A DNA stretch of 64,000 bases, from NCBI RefSeq assembly GCF_902686445.1, contig NC_062217.1, forward strand, positions 85,927,758 to 85,991,757, given 5' to 3'. Made by a program: the position numbers and the translations under genes. The DNA comes from Sciurus carolinensis (taxonomy: Eukaryota > Chordata > Mammalia > Rodentia > Sciuridae). Below the pieces are notes generated by a model. The model ran no database searches. It was not told the origin of the DNA and saw only the letters and a program-made list of their open reading frames with translations. How positions within the stretch are numbered: the first letter of the stretch is position 1; every line of letters starts with the position of its first letter. Positions 44,603-55,164 of the stretch are shown here, in pieces.

Positions 44603-46790
44603 CTTACCTGTATGTTTAAGAGGGATATTGATCCGAAATTTTATTTCTTTGTCATTTCTTCAGCTGGTTTTCATATTAGCATAATACTTACCTCACAAAA
44701 TTAGGAGATGTTCTCTCCTCTGTTTTCTGGAAGAGTTTGAATGGAATGGATTTTATTTATTCTAAAATGTTTTGTAGAGTTCACCAATGAAACTATCTAG
44801 GCCTTGAAATTTTTTGGTTGGAAGATGTTAAATGATAAATTCAATTTCTTTAGTAGATAAAGAACTATTTGGATTATCTATGCCTGTGCAAACTTTGGAA
44901 GTTTGTGTCCCTCAAGGAATTTGTCCTTGTCATCCAATTTTCTCATTTATGTGAATAAAGTTATTGGTAACATTCCTTTATTGTCATTTTAATGTCTAGC
45001 ATTGTTTTGGCATTTTTCATTTATCTTTGGTATTGATAATTTATGTTTTCTCTCCTTTTTTCAAAGAATCAACTTTTGGTTTCATTGGTTTTCTCTGTAG
45101 TTATTTTTGTTTTTTATTTCACTGATTTATGTTACCTTTATTTAGTATCTTCTGCTTACTTTGAATTTAATTTATCTTCCTTTTTCTAGTTTTTTAGTGT
45201 ATAACCTTAGGAAATTAATTTATATCTAAATCTATAGTTTAAGTATTGATTTTCTTATATAAACATTTAAGTAATTACATTTACCCTGTTATAGCTGCAA
45301 CCCACAAATCTTGATATATTGTTTTCATTTTCATTGAATTAAATGTACTTCCTCTTTCCCCTGTGACTTCCTCTTTCACTCACTGGTTATTTAAAGTGTG
45401 TTGTTTAATTTACAATTTTTGGGTGCTTTCCAGATATTATTTTGTTATTGATTTCTAATTTAATTCTATTATGGTCCAAGAACATACTTTATATGGTATC
45501 AATTCTATTAAGTTTGTTGAGTTGTGCTTTATAACCTAGCACATGATCTCTTTTGGTGAAGACTCCATGTATAGTTGAAAAGAATGTGTGCATTCTGTTC
45601 TCGTTGGGTGGAGTGAACTATAACTATCAAGTAGGCCAAGTTGCTTGATAGTGTGATTCAGGACTTGCCATTCTAATGGATTTTCTTTTTAAAATTTTTT
45701 AATTTTAATGACCTTAATGGCTTTATTTTCTGTTCTAGAATTGGGTAACACTTCATTCCATAAAATGGAACATGCATTCCCTCTAATGGATTTTCTATCT
45801 ACTCCTTTTATCCATGATTGAGAGACAGACATTGACGTCTCATTTCTCAATGGTTCCAAAGTAGGCATCCAGTTGGGTCTTGCTTTCTTATTCCATTTAA
45901 TAGTCTGCCATCCAATGAGGATGTTTCGTCCATTAAATTTAATGTAATTATAGATGGAGTTGGATTAAAATGACCACTTCACTTATATTTTTCTATTTAA
46001 TTCATTTTTTACTTTTTGATCTTCTCTATCCTTCTTTTGGTTGGCTATGGACAATAATATTTTATCTTTACATTTTATTTCCTTGACTGAATTGTTATTT
46101 ATGTCTCTTAAATTTTTTTTGTGATTGCCATAGGACTTATAAAATTCTTTTTAAATTAACCATGTCTACCTTCATGTGTTATGTAAGAACCTTGCAACAG
46201 TATGCTTCCAGTTTCTTCCATGTTTTGTGTTATTGTTCTCATATACTCTCCTTTTTTACATGTTATAACACAAGGTACTTTTCTCAATATAGTCAACTAA
46301 GTTTAGAGCAATTAAAATTAGCTTCATGTTTTCCTGCATTTTTACCATTTCAATATCATTTTTTATTTGTGCAAATTAAAATTACTCCTGGCGTCATATT
46401 CTTTCTGCCCGAAAGTATTTCTTTAAAGACATTTCTTTATAGTATAAGTCTGCTCAAAAGAACTCTGCTTTTTTTTTTTTTTTTTTTTTTAAAAAAACCT
46501 TTATTTTTTCTTCTGGTTTAAAATGACATTTTCTCAGTGTAGAATTTTGTTTTGACCTTTTTCTTTCCTTTCAGTCCTTTAAAGATGTCACCAAACTATC
46601 TTGTGGATTGCATAGTTTCTGACAGGAAGTTTACTTTAATTATTATCTTTATTCCTCTGAATGTAATGTATCCTTTTTCCTGTCTCACATCAAGATGTTC
46701 ATATCTTTGGTGTTCAGCAATTTGAATATGATGTGAGTTTGTATATGTGTTTGGTATTTGCCCTGCTTGGTGTTCTCTGATATATATATT
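44603..46790 (-). mobile_element. Older L1 ORF2 continuing after the younger L1, minus strand
   Basis: GGGATATTGATCCGAAATTT, TCAACTTTTGGTTTCATTGG, TTCTAATTTAATTCTATTAT GGTCC and GTTGAAAAGAATGTGTGCAT TCTG are reversed L1 ORF2, continuing in register from 38008. It is more diverged than the inserted L1. The stretch 46100-46790 is less certain. Confidence 0.72.
45687..45781 (-). pseudogene. Short 5'-truncated retrocopy with AATAAA signal
   Basis: A 95-bp insert in the older L1 is flanked by the exact 15-bp repeat TCTAATGGATTTTCT (45672-45686 and 45782-45796). On the minus strand it reads GGGAATGCATGTTCCATTTT, later AACAGAAAATAAAGCC, and ends in an A/T-rich tail. That is the form of an mRNA 3' end inserted by L1 machinery. 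The parent gene is not recognised. Confidence 0.6.
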
Positions 46791-46792
46791 TT

Positions 46793-46928
46793 TTTAATAT
46801 ATTTTTTTTAGTTGTCCACTTTTATTTATTCATTTATTTATTTATTTTTTATGTGGTGCTGAGGATGGAACCCAGGGCCTCACATATGCCAGGCAAGCAC
46901 TCTAACACTGAGCCACAAACCCAGCCCC
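46793..46928 (-). mobile_element. ID SINE with long 3' segment, minus strand
   Basis: TTAGTTGTCCACTTTTATTT, ATGTGGTGCTGAGGATGGAA CCCAGGGCCTCACATATGCC, GCACTCTAACACTGAGCC. Similar flanks TTCTCTGATAT and TTCTCCGATATT suggest a target duplication. Confidence 0.92.
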
Positions 46929-47177
46929 TATTCTCCGATATTCTTGATTTGTAGTTTTTTTTTTATTTTGGAAAAATATTGGCCTAATGGCTCTCTAATT
47001 TTTTTTTCTGCCTCATTTTCTCTTCTGGGATTCTAAGTACATATATTTGAATATTTTATATTTGCAATCTTTGGATTTCTCCCCCTTTTTTTTTCCCTTC
47101 TTTTTTCTTTGTGTTTTAGTTGGGTAGTTTCTACTGACCTATCTTCAGTTTCACTGAGGCTTTCCTCATCTCTGTAG

Positions 47178-47660
47178 AGTCTGCCTGTTTGTGTTATTTA
47201 TTGTTGTGTAACACATCACCCCAAAACTTAATGACTTAATGCGACAGTAAACACTTTGTACATTGATAACACCTTGGCTGAGTGGCTCTGGTTTCAGTCT
47301 TTCTTGACATGGATGTTTGCCAGGGCTGTTATTATCTAAGGCTTGATTGGGCCCAAAGGAATAATTTTCAAGGTGAATCATTTGTATAACTGTTAAATTA
47401 ATCGATAGTAAATTGTGGTTCCATTCCCTGTGGACCTCTCTATAGGTCTTTTGAATGTCTCCATGACGTGGTAGCAGATGAGTGATCTTAGCACATGGCA
47501 AATGCTACAATATCTTTTGTGATTAAGTCTCAGAAGCATCATTCCTACATGTCCCTGTAGGTTGCATGTCAGGCCTATTTAGTGTGGGTGGACTGTACAA
47601 AGGTATGAGTTCCAGGAGGCAAGGATATTGGGGCCATCTTGGAGGCTGGCCATCATGCTA
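47178..47660 (-). mobile_element. ERVL-MaLR (MLT1-like) LTR, minus orientation
   Basis: GTGTTATTTATTGTTGTGTA ACACATCACCCCAAAACTTA, GGACCTCTCTATAGGTC, CCAGGAGGCAAGGATATTGG GGCCATCTTGGAGGCTGGCC follow the reversed order of this LTR class. No coding sequence. Confidence 0.72.
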
Positions 47661-47677
47661 TCAAAGGCAGTTTTTAT

Positions 47678-47820
47678 CTTTTTATTTTTTTGAAAATTTT
47701 TTTTTAGTTGTAGCTGGACACAATACTTTTTTAAAAAATTTTTATGTGGTGCCGAGGATTGAACCCAGTGCCTCGCACATGCTAGGCAAGCGATCTACCA
47801 CTGAGCTATAACCCCAGCCC
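47678..47820 (-). mobile_element. ID SINE with long 3' segment, minus strand
   Basis: TTAGTTGTAGCTGGACACAA, GTGGTGCCGAGGATTGAACC CAGTGCCTCGCACATGCTAG GCAAGCGATCTACC. Close to consensus, so probably young. Confidence 0.95.
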
Positions 47821-49260
47821 CATTTTTTATCTTGTTATTGTAATTTTCATTTGACTTTTTCTTATAGTTTCCACCTCTCTGATGAAATTCCCTATCTGTT
47901 CACTTTTCCATGTTTAACACATTGATCCATAGTCATTTTAAATTCCCTGATAGCTCTACTATCTGCATTATCCCTGAGTCTAATTCTGTTGATTGCTTTG
48001 TTTCTGGACATGGGATAGTTGTTTTTCCTTTCTTACGTTATAATTTTTCAGGGCATGGTGATGTTGCTTCTTCTCATTAGGTGGTTGGTGTGGAGATTTG
48101 AATCAATCTAATAAAAAAGTCAGCTCCAGTTGTATTTTGTTGTTTCCATGATTACCTTACGAGCACCACCAGCTCCAAATGCCTCTATGTTATCTGTGCT
48201 TTGGGGAGGCAGGATTGCTGGAGTCTCCTCAATGTTCCTGCTTCCTCATCTTCCAGTCTCCTTTCCCCTGTCCTATAGACAGGATCTTTTCTAGGCACTT
48301 GCCCCTCCCCAGACAGAGGGTGCTGCTGTTTGTTGGACTATCTTCTGCCTTTGGCAGTCTCTGTATGCCATGACCTGTGGTGTGGAGCCTTCTCAGTGAT
48401 CCTGCCTTTCCTCCCCATGGCTGCCAAGTTCTACTTTGTTCTTTGGAAAGTCTTGTACAACAGGGCGTTTCTTGCCTCTTCCTCAGTGTTTAGATTAGAT
48501 TCATCCAGTGCTGAGTTTCTCAACCAGGCACTATTGACACTTTGAGCAGGTAATTCTTTGTCATAGGAGCTGTCCTGTGCATTGCAGGATATTTAAGGGC
48601 CTCCCTGACCTCTACCCACCAGTTGCCAGTAGCACCCTTGTCCTGACTACCTAATAACAACCACAATGTCTTTTGACTTTGTCCAATGACCCCTGCCTGG
48701 GCCCACTCCTTTTATGACATTGGTATAGATACAATTCTAGACTTAGGGCATTTTCTAACCCCTCCCTCCTGCCTTATGGAGGGTTGTTTTCCCTCTGTCC
48801 TTTGTCCTTTGCAGTGGGTCTTCACCCTTGCCCTGGTGGGGGAGGATAGTTTGTTACCCCTGCCCCAGTGGCTTAAGCCTTCTGCCTTGTGAAGGAGGTG
48901 GGCTGGTTGCTTTGTACTTCTCCCACAGCAGTGGCCACTTTGTTCCAGCCCATCTGGCCACCACCTGTGAGGGTGCTGGCTGCTGTCCTTCAGTGCCCCA
49001 GATTTCTTGGGAACCCCTGGTAGAGAAGAGGCTTCATGAATGTGACCTCTGCTTTGCATCTGTGCCGCCTCGTGCCTCTGTGCCCTCACACTAGCCTCGC
49101 TTAGCCTCGGTGATCTGTTAAACATGCCAGCCCCCTTCTTCCCTGCCTGGTTGGTGCCTGAGGAATCTTTCCCATGTGCTCTGCTGCAGGTGATCCACCC
49201 CTCTGTCCTTGGAAGGGCCTGTCTTGCCTTGGATTTCAGGCTGTAATGGTTTCCCCTCAT
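47821..49260. other. Intron 3 sequence, mostly unassigned
   Basis: Apart from a MER20-type element at 48518-48680 nothing is firmly recognised; 47830-48100 may be worn L1. The right part is locally GC-rich and carries a 182-residue minus-strand open frame (see findings). Confidence 0.4.
48518..48680. mobile_element. MER20-like hAT MITE
   Basis: GTTTCTCAACCAGGCACTAT TGACACTTTGAGCAGGTAAT TC, GAGCTGTCCTGTGCATTGCA GGATATTTAAGG and CTCTACCCACCAGTTGCCAG TAGCACCC match MER20. Confidence 0.78.
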
Positions 49261-49261
49261 C

Positions 49262-49552
49262 CATGGTTTTTCTTTCTGTTTTCAGCTATTCACAGTCAAC
49301 CATTCTGAAAATATTGACTTTTTCAAGAGAGAGACCACATTCACATAACTTTTATTACAGTATATTGTTATGATTTTTCTATTTCATTATTATTTGTTGT
49401 TACTAGTCTCTTACTATACCTAATTTATAATTAAACTTTATCTTCAGTATGTATGTTTAGGAAAACACCCTGTAAGGGTTTGGATATTATCCATAGTTTT
49501 AGATATCCACTCAAAGTCTTGGACTTATCCCCCATGAATAAGGGGACACTCC
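49262..49552 (-). mobile_element. Tigger3/4-type MITE, minus orientation
   Basis: CAGCTATTCACAGTCAACC, GAGACCACATTCACATAACT TTTATTACAGTATATTG, TCTTACTATACCTAATTTAT and CCCATGAATAAGGGGACACT. Confidence 0.75.
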
Positions 49553-49698
49553 ATTTGGTTTTTCTAGGACTTAAGCTCTGATGAGTTAAAGAAAAGTTAT
49601 GCTTTTGTGATTTATCAGACTTTTCCTTAATTTTAGGTGGGAAGCAACACTCTTCCCTGCTCTGTTCATCCTAGGCAGAAGTGGATCCCATGTGTTCC

Positions 49699-49921
49699 TT
49701 TTTTTTTTTTTTTTTTTGGTACCAGGAATTGAACCCAGGGGCACTTAACCATTGAGCCATATCATATCCCCAACCCTTTTGCTGTATTTTATTTTGAGAT
49801 AGGGTCTCACTGAGTTGCTTAGGGCCTTGCTAAGTTGTTGAGGCTGACTTTGAACTCGCAATCCTGCTGTCTCAGCCTCCCAAGCTGTTGGGGGTATAAG
49901 TGGGCACTACCATACCTGGCT
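49699..49921 (-). mobile_element. B1-dID composite SINE, minus strand
   Basis: T run, then TACCAGGAATTGAACCCAGG GGCACTTAACCATTGAGCC, TTTTGAGATAGGGTCTCACT GAGTTGC, CTGTCTCAGCCTCCCAAGCT. A partial duplication of the 'gggtctcactgagttgct' segment is visible around 49800-49845. Confidence 0.93.
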
Positions 49922-49974
49922 CCAAGGGTTTTTTTTGTTTTGTTTTTTTTTTTAGTGATAGCAAGATAAATTGT

Positions 49975-50955
49975 TTTTCTAATTTTTTTAATTTAATTTT
50001 TTATTTGTTTTAATTAATTATACATGAGAGTAGAATCATGTATGCATTTTGATGAATCATATATAAATGGAGTATAATTTCTTCTTTTTCTTTTTTTTAC
50101 TGTTCTTTTTTATTGTTTGTTCTATTTAGTTATACATGACAGCAGAATGCACTTTGACTCATTGTGTACAAATGGAGTACAACTTTTCATTTCTCTGGTT
50201 GCAAACAATGTAGAGTCACACCATTTGTGTAATCATACATGTACATATGGTGATGATGTTTGTCTCATTTCACCATCTTTCCTTCCCTCCTCCCCTCCTC
50301 TCATTTCCCTCTATACAATCCAGAGTTCCTTCATTCTTCCCTTACCACCTGCCACCATTATGTATCAGCATCCACTCACAGAGAAAACATTTGGCCTCTG
50401 GTTTTTTGGGATTGGCTTATCTCACTTAGCACGATATTCTCCAGTTCCATCCATTTACCTGCAAATGCCATAATTTCATTCTTCTTTAAGACTGAGTAAT
50501 ATTCCATTGTGTATATGTACCACAGTTCCTTTATCCATTCATGTGTTGAAGGGCATCTAAGTTGGTTTCATAGTTTAGCTGTTGTGAATTGAGCTGCTAT
50601 AAACATTGATGTGGCTGCATCACTATAGTATGCTGATTTTAAGTGGGAATAAACCAAGGAATAAGATGCCTGGATCAAATAGTGGCTTCATTCCAAGTTC
50701 TAAGGAATCTCCATACTGCTTTCCACAGCGGCTGCACCAGTTTGCAATCCCACCAGCAATGTATGAGTGTACCTTTTTCCCACATGCTCACCAACACCTA
50801 TTGTTGCTTGTATTCTTGATAATAGCCATTCTAATTGGAGTGATATGGAATCTTCAGGTAGATTTGATTTGCATTTCTCTAATTTCTCACTTTTCTGATT
50901 GTACACATTGTAGGAACATATGGGTCATGTAGTAATGTATGTACACGAGTTCTTT
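49975..50955 (-). mobile_element. L1 3'-end copy split by a second L1
   Basis: The outer copy occupies 49975-50082 and 50881-50955 (ATACATGAGAGTAGAATCAT ... AAATGGAGTATAATTTCT, continuing CACTTTTCTGATTGTACACA TTGTAGGAACATATGGG). It is interrupted at the sequence AATTTCT. Confidence 0.85.
50083..50880 (-). mobile_element. 5'-truncated rodent L1 inserted in an L1 3' end
   Basis: T-rich start, then L1 3' UTR (TTATACATGACAGCAGAATG, GTACAAATGGAGTACAACTT) and the end of ORF2 (CTTTAAGACTGAGTAATATT CCATTGTG, CAATCCCACCAGCAATGTAT GAGTG). The direct repeat AATTTCT lies at 50076-50082 and 50881-50887. Confidence 0.88.
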
Positions 50956-51652
50956 ATTATTCTTATTTTTTTAAAACTGGAACATAACATTTATATTTAA
51001 AATAGGAAAAGCATTTGTTCAAACATTTTATTGTTGTCTTGTGAATTTCAAAAGTGATTCAAACTTGTCAGAAAATAATTAGAATTATAAGGCTACATAT
51101 AAAATGGAGGTGAAATTCTTTTCTCTTCCTAGTTCCTAGAGATGAATGTTGTAAAAAGTTTCAAGTTTATCCTTCTAGAACTCTTGTAATTTTGCTTTAC
51201 AGATATAACATTTGATTAATGGGAATCCTATTATAATATGTTTTACAACTTAAAATTTGCACTTAATAATACCATGACCATTTTTTCACATCCTTACATA
51301 TTGTTCTACCTATATATTTCTGTAGGTTGGGAAATTGTTTAATATATGTCATTCAGTTATTAGCTAAGTAATGTTTTTGCCGTTAAATATTAATGCTTAG
51401 GAAATAGAATAGTTTAACATATTGAGATAATATTTATAATTTGAAATCTAAAAAAAGATTAAGATGATATAGTATTTTTTTGGCCTCTGAAAGTTGTGTG
51501 TTCAAACAACTTAAGTGGAGCCCACTAGGCTGAAGTGGCTCCAACACCTTGGACTCCTGTTGAAACAAATGAAACAATCTTAGCCAGTCATAAAGAGCCA
51601 GGGAGCTTTAGTTGTAATTCAAATAGGCAACTGCTCAAACTTTAACCAATCA

Positions 51653-51730
51653 AATTACATACATATATACACACACACATATACATATGATATATATATG
51701 ATATATATGCACACACACACACACTCACAC
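51653..51730. repeat. Mixed (AC)n/(AT)n microsatellite
   Basis: Alternating purine-pyrimidine sequence: AC units, TATATATG units, then AC units. Confidence 0.9.
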
Positions 51731-51904
51731 AGTTTCTACATTTATTCTGTTTAAGATTTCCCTTCAAACTCCTCTGGCACAGCTCTGAACCTCTTTTGCT
51801 TTGATGCTATTTGACTCATGAATTATTGTTTGCCCAAATAAACTGTTAAAAATGTTAATGTGGTTCCATTTAATCTTTTAAAGTGCTAATAAAGCTTATT
51901 CTAA

Positions 51905-52095
51905 TGCAAGGGTAAGCAAATTTTTCCTTTAAAGGGCCGATAGTAAATATTTAGGCTTGGAGGGGTGCTTTGAAATAGGCAGTCTCTTTTGCATATTTTT
52001 ATTTATTTTTGTTTGTGTTTTACAGTCTTTCAAAGTTATCAAAACCATTGATAACGTGTGGACCATACAAAAATGTTGGGCATAGAAGGGATTTG
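51905..52095 (+). mobile_element. hAT-type MITE, + orientation
   Basis: GGTAAGCAAATTTTTCCTTT AAAGGGCCGATAGTAAATAT TTAGGCTTGG matches the family of the 15555 and 19490 copies. Confidence 0.65.
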
Positions 52096-52229
52096 ACCCA
52101 GGGGCCATGGTGGCTGACTGCTGCTCTAGAACGTTGGAAGCCATTTGTTCCCTAGCATTCTTTTTCCTCTGTGTCCTCAACAACCCTCCCCAATTCACCC
52201 CTTTTAGTACAGGTTGTCCTTCAAGTAAG

Positions 52230-52400
52230 AATAAGCTCTGGAATTCAGGTCTCAGCTCTACCCCTAAACAGTGGTCTTTGTCTGGAAACAATTATCTCTG
52301 TCCTTCAGTTGCATCCTCTGTAAAATGGAGATAATAGTACCTACCTCATCATGATGTTGTAAGAATTATCCTTTCATTTACCAAGAATGTTCTTGGCAAC
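52230..52400 (-). repeat. MIR SINE, minus strand
   Basis: CAGGTCTCAGCTCTACCCC, CATCCTCTGTAAAATGGAGA TAATAGTACCTACCTCATC is the reversed MIR. Confidence 0.75.
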
Positions 52401-52407
52401 CTGTTAC

Positions 52408-52800
52408 AGTCATCCGTCAGCATCCATGGGTGATCGGCTCCAAGACTCCCTGCAGATACCAATTCAAGAATACTTAACTCCTTTATGTAGAATGGTATAT
52501 CTACATTGAACTTACTTATATTCTCCCATATACATTAAATCATCTCTAGATTACTTTTAATAACTAATACAATGTGTGTGCTATGTGAGTAGTTGTTATA
52601 TTATATTGACAATAATGCCAAAGTCTGTACATATTCAGTACTGATGTAATTAACATTTTTTTTTTCAATGCTGGAAATTGAATCTAGGGCCTTCTGCATG
52701 GTAGGCAAGCACTCTACCCCTGAGCTACATCCCTAGCCCTTGAATATTTTTCATCTGTCGTTGGTGGAATTCATGGTTGGGAAGTTTAGGGACATGTGAT
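52408..52800 (+). mobile_element. MER2-like Tigger MITE split by an ID SINE
   Basis: TCCGTCAGCATCCATGGGTG, TTAAATCATCTCTAGATTAC, TCTGTACATATTCAGTACTG before the SINE and GAATATTTTTCATCTGTCGT TGGTGG after it. The ID SINE occupies 52651-52741 (minus strand; GCTGGAAATTGAATCTAGGG, GCAAGCACTCTACCCCTGAG C). Confidence 0.8.
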
Positions 52801-52871
52801 TGATTATGTGTACCAGCCTGTGTTAGGCATTGGGATGTACTTGTCTCATGAAGCCCACAGTTCAATGGAGG

Positions 52872-52887
52872 ATATATATATATATAT
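52872..52887. repeat. (TA)n microsatellite
   Basis: Eight TA units. Confidence 0.9.
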
Positions 52888-52970
52888 TGGTTAGAGTATT
52901 TTTAGTTATAAGTAACATATTACTTTAGGGAAAAAGTAAGATTTTTTTTTCTTTCAGTTGTTTTGGCTTG

Positions 52971-53113
52971 CTTTCTTTTCTTTCTTTCTTTCTCTTTCCT
53001 TTTGCTTTTCTTCTTTTCTTCCTCCCTCCTTCCCTCCTTCCCTCCCTCCCTTCCTCCCTCCCTCCCTCCCTTCCTTCCTTCCTTCCTTCCTTCCTTCCTT
53101 CCTTCCTTCCTTC
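52971..53113. repeat. 143-nt pyrimidine tract with (CCTT)n/(TTCC)n
   Basis: All bases are C or T except one G at 53004. The first part is CTTT-rich, the middle CCCT-rich and the end is pure TTCC units. Confidence 0.97.
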
Positions 53114-53312
53114 AAAACACAGGGATAGACCTAGCTTCTGCAGAACCTACATTCTAGTGCTCACATGGTCTATCTGGAAATTCTTCCCAGCTATACACAC
53201 TGCTTTCCTCTTCAGTAGAGTCCTACCATAAAGTGTTCAGAAGACCAATGGCAACTCTAGTCTTTGTTCTCTTGGTTCACTATGCCATCAGAAAGACCTT
53301 CCCTGCCCAATT

Positions 53313-53513
53313 ATTTTTTCTTGTACCAGGGTTTGAACCCAGGGGTGCTTTACCACTGACCCCCATCCCCAGCCCTTTTTTAATATTTTATTTTGAGACA
53401 GGGTCTCACTTGGGCCCTCACTAAGTTTCTGAGACTGGCTTTGAACTTGTGATCCTCCTGCCTCGGCCTCCCAAGCTGCTGGGATTACAGGTGTGCACCA
53501 CTTCTCCCTGCCC
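53313..53513 (-). mobile_element. B1-dID composite SINE, minus strand
   Basis: TACCAGGGTTTGAACCCAGG GGTGCTTTACCACTGACCC, TTTTGAGACAGGGTCTCACT TGG, CCTCGGCCTCCCAAGCTGCT GGGATTACAGGTGTGCACCA. Confidence 0.94.
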
Positions 53514-53514
53514 C

Positions 53515-55085
53515 ACTCCAAATTTTATTGAGGCATAATTGACAAATGCAAAGAACATTTCCTTCTAACATCCATATTAAAAGTTTTGAAGTTAACTCTC
53601 TCCTCTGACTTTTAACCCCATCCTGATAGCTCAGGGCATAGGAAGCATTGCTCTGTTGACCAGGATTGGATCTGCTCCCATCCCTGGGAACAGGGTCAGC
53701 CCCACCTGAGTAGCATGTACTGAATTAGAAGAAGGGAAAACTGAATAATGGGTAAACAAAAATATGCCACTAGAAACTTAACCAGAGTATCACACAGGTC
53801 TGTTATCATTAATTATAGTAATTGCAAGGAAGGTAAAGTTCTGTGATGATGGTCAGTGGAGCTCTGATCCTGTTGGAAGGTGGATAGGTGACGAGATTCT
53901 GACACAGGGATAGCAGATACATCATTTGCTCACTTACATCCAGTCATTTTAAAGGAATGAATGTTTCACAGCCATGTTATAGGACTTACTGATCTGTAAT
54001 GGAAAAGGAATACCTATATTTTGGCTATAGAATCCCCTCTTTTAAACCCATATAAAGTAAAAGGAGTAATTTGGAAAGGAAAGGTATTGGTAAATTAAAT
54101 ATAGAACTTTAATTCCTCCTTTTTAAAATAGTCTAAATCAATAAAAATAACAACAATTATAAAAAAATAATCTGAGAAGAAACTAAACAAGGTATTCTTC
54201 ATGGAAATGCTTCCATTTTGACTGCAAAAACATATACTACGATCTAGTAAACAGTCAGAAGAACTGATTTTCTTTTGCAACCATTTGAATTTTGTGGGGA
54301 TTGGCAGCCCCGCCTACTGAGCATTTTGCTTTGTTACTTGAGATAATCTAGTAAATCTATAAAGAGAGGAGAGAATGATCTTTTAGATAATATTATTAAG
54401 TATAGAATTTATTTGAATATCCCAACAAAGCAGCAAATGACCTCGCCTGGACCTTGCCTTCCAGGTTCTTCATGCTGAATTTTGATTCTTTGAGATCCTT
54501 TTGATTTCTGGGTGAAGCTTGATTGTCTTAGCCATGTCCTTCATGTATCTTTTGTTTTTCTTGACCCTCTACAATTTTATTTCTTCCAGATTTAGGACTG
54601 GGTCTGGTCTACAAATACCTAGTGGAACAGGTATTTGCAGGATTTGTCCAAGGAGCTAGGAGGGTACTCTCTGACTGGAAAGTGTGGCAATGGAAAAGAA
54701 ATAACAGAGAAAGTATCTCCAAGTATTATGAATTTATTAGGAAAAAGATTATAATCCAGAATGCACACTTTGGCAAGTCACAGGTGCACCCAAAGAAAGA
54801 AGGGGAAGCTTTTATTAGCAAAAGAGATAAATTCCTGTAAGCTACTTGGATACTTGGATATAAAGTTCATTGGTCTTGGAGACCAGAGAAGCAGGAGTTG
54901 AAGACAATTTATAGGTGGAGGTAATACTAGGAGAGCATCTTGTCTGAACTGTTGCAGAATGTTAAATATAAACTTTGTTGCAGAAGTCTGTGTTTATGTG
55001 CATTCCTGGGAGGCCAGCAGAGCATGAGTATGAAGGACTTTCTGTTGGGTCTTTTAAGAAAGTCCTTGAGACAGTTGTTATCTTT
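53515..55085. other. Intron 3 sequence without recognised features
   Basis: No exon found. The stretch 54590-55060 has an even composition and could be a worn LTR, but no diagnostic ends were seen. Confidence 0.4.
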
Positions 55086-55087
55086 TG

Positions 55088-55163
55088 GTGGTGCTAGGGA
55101 TTGAACCCAGGACCTTGTGCAAGCTAGACAAGTACTTTACCCCTGAGCTAAACTCCCAGCCCA
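55088..55163 (-). mobile_element. ID SINE, minus strand
   Basis: GGTGGTGCTAGGGATTGAAC CCAGGACCTTGTGCAAGCTA GACAAGTACTTTACCCCTGA GC. Confidence 0.92.
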
Positions 55164-55164
55164 G

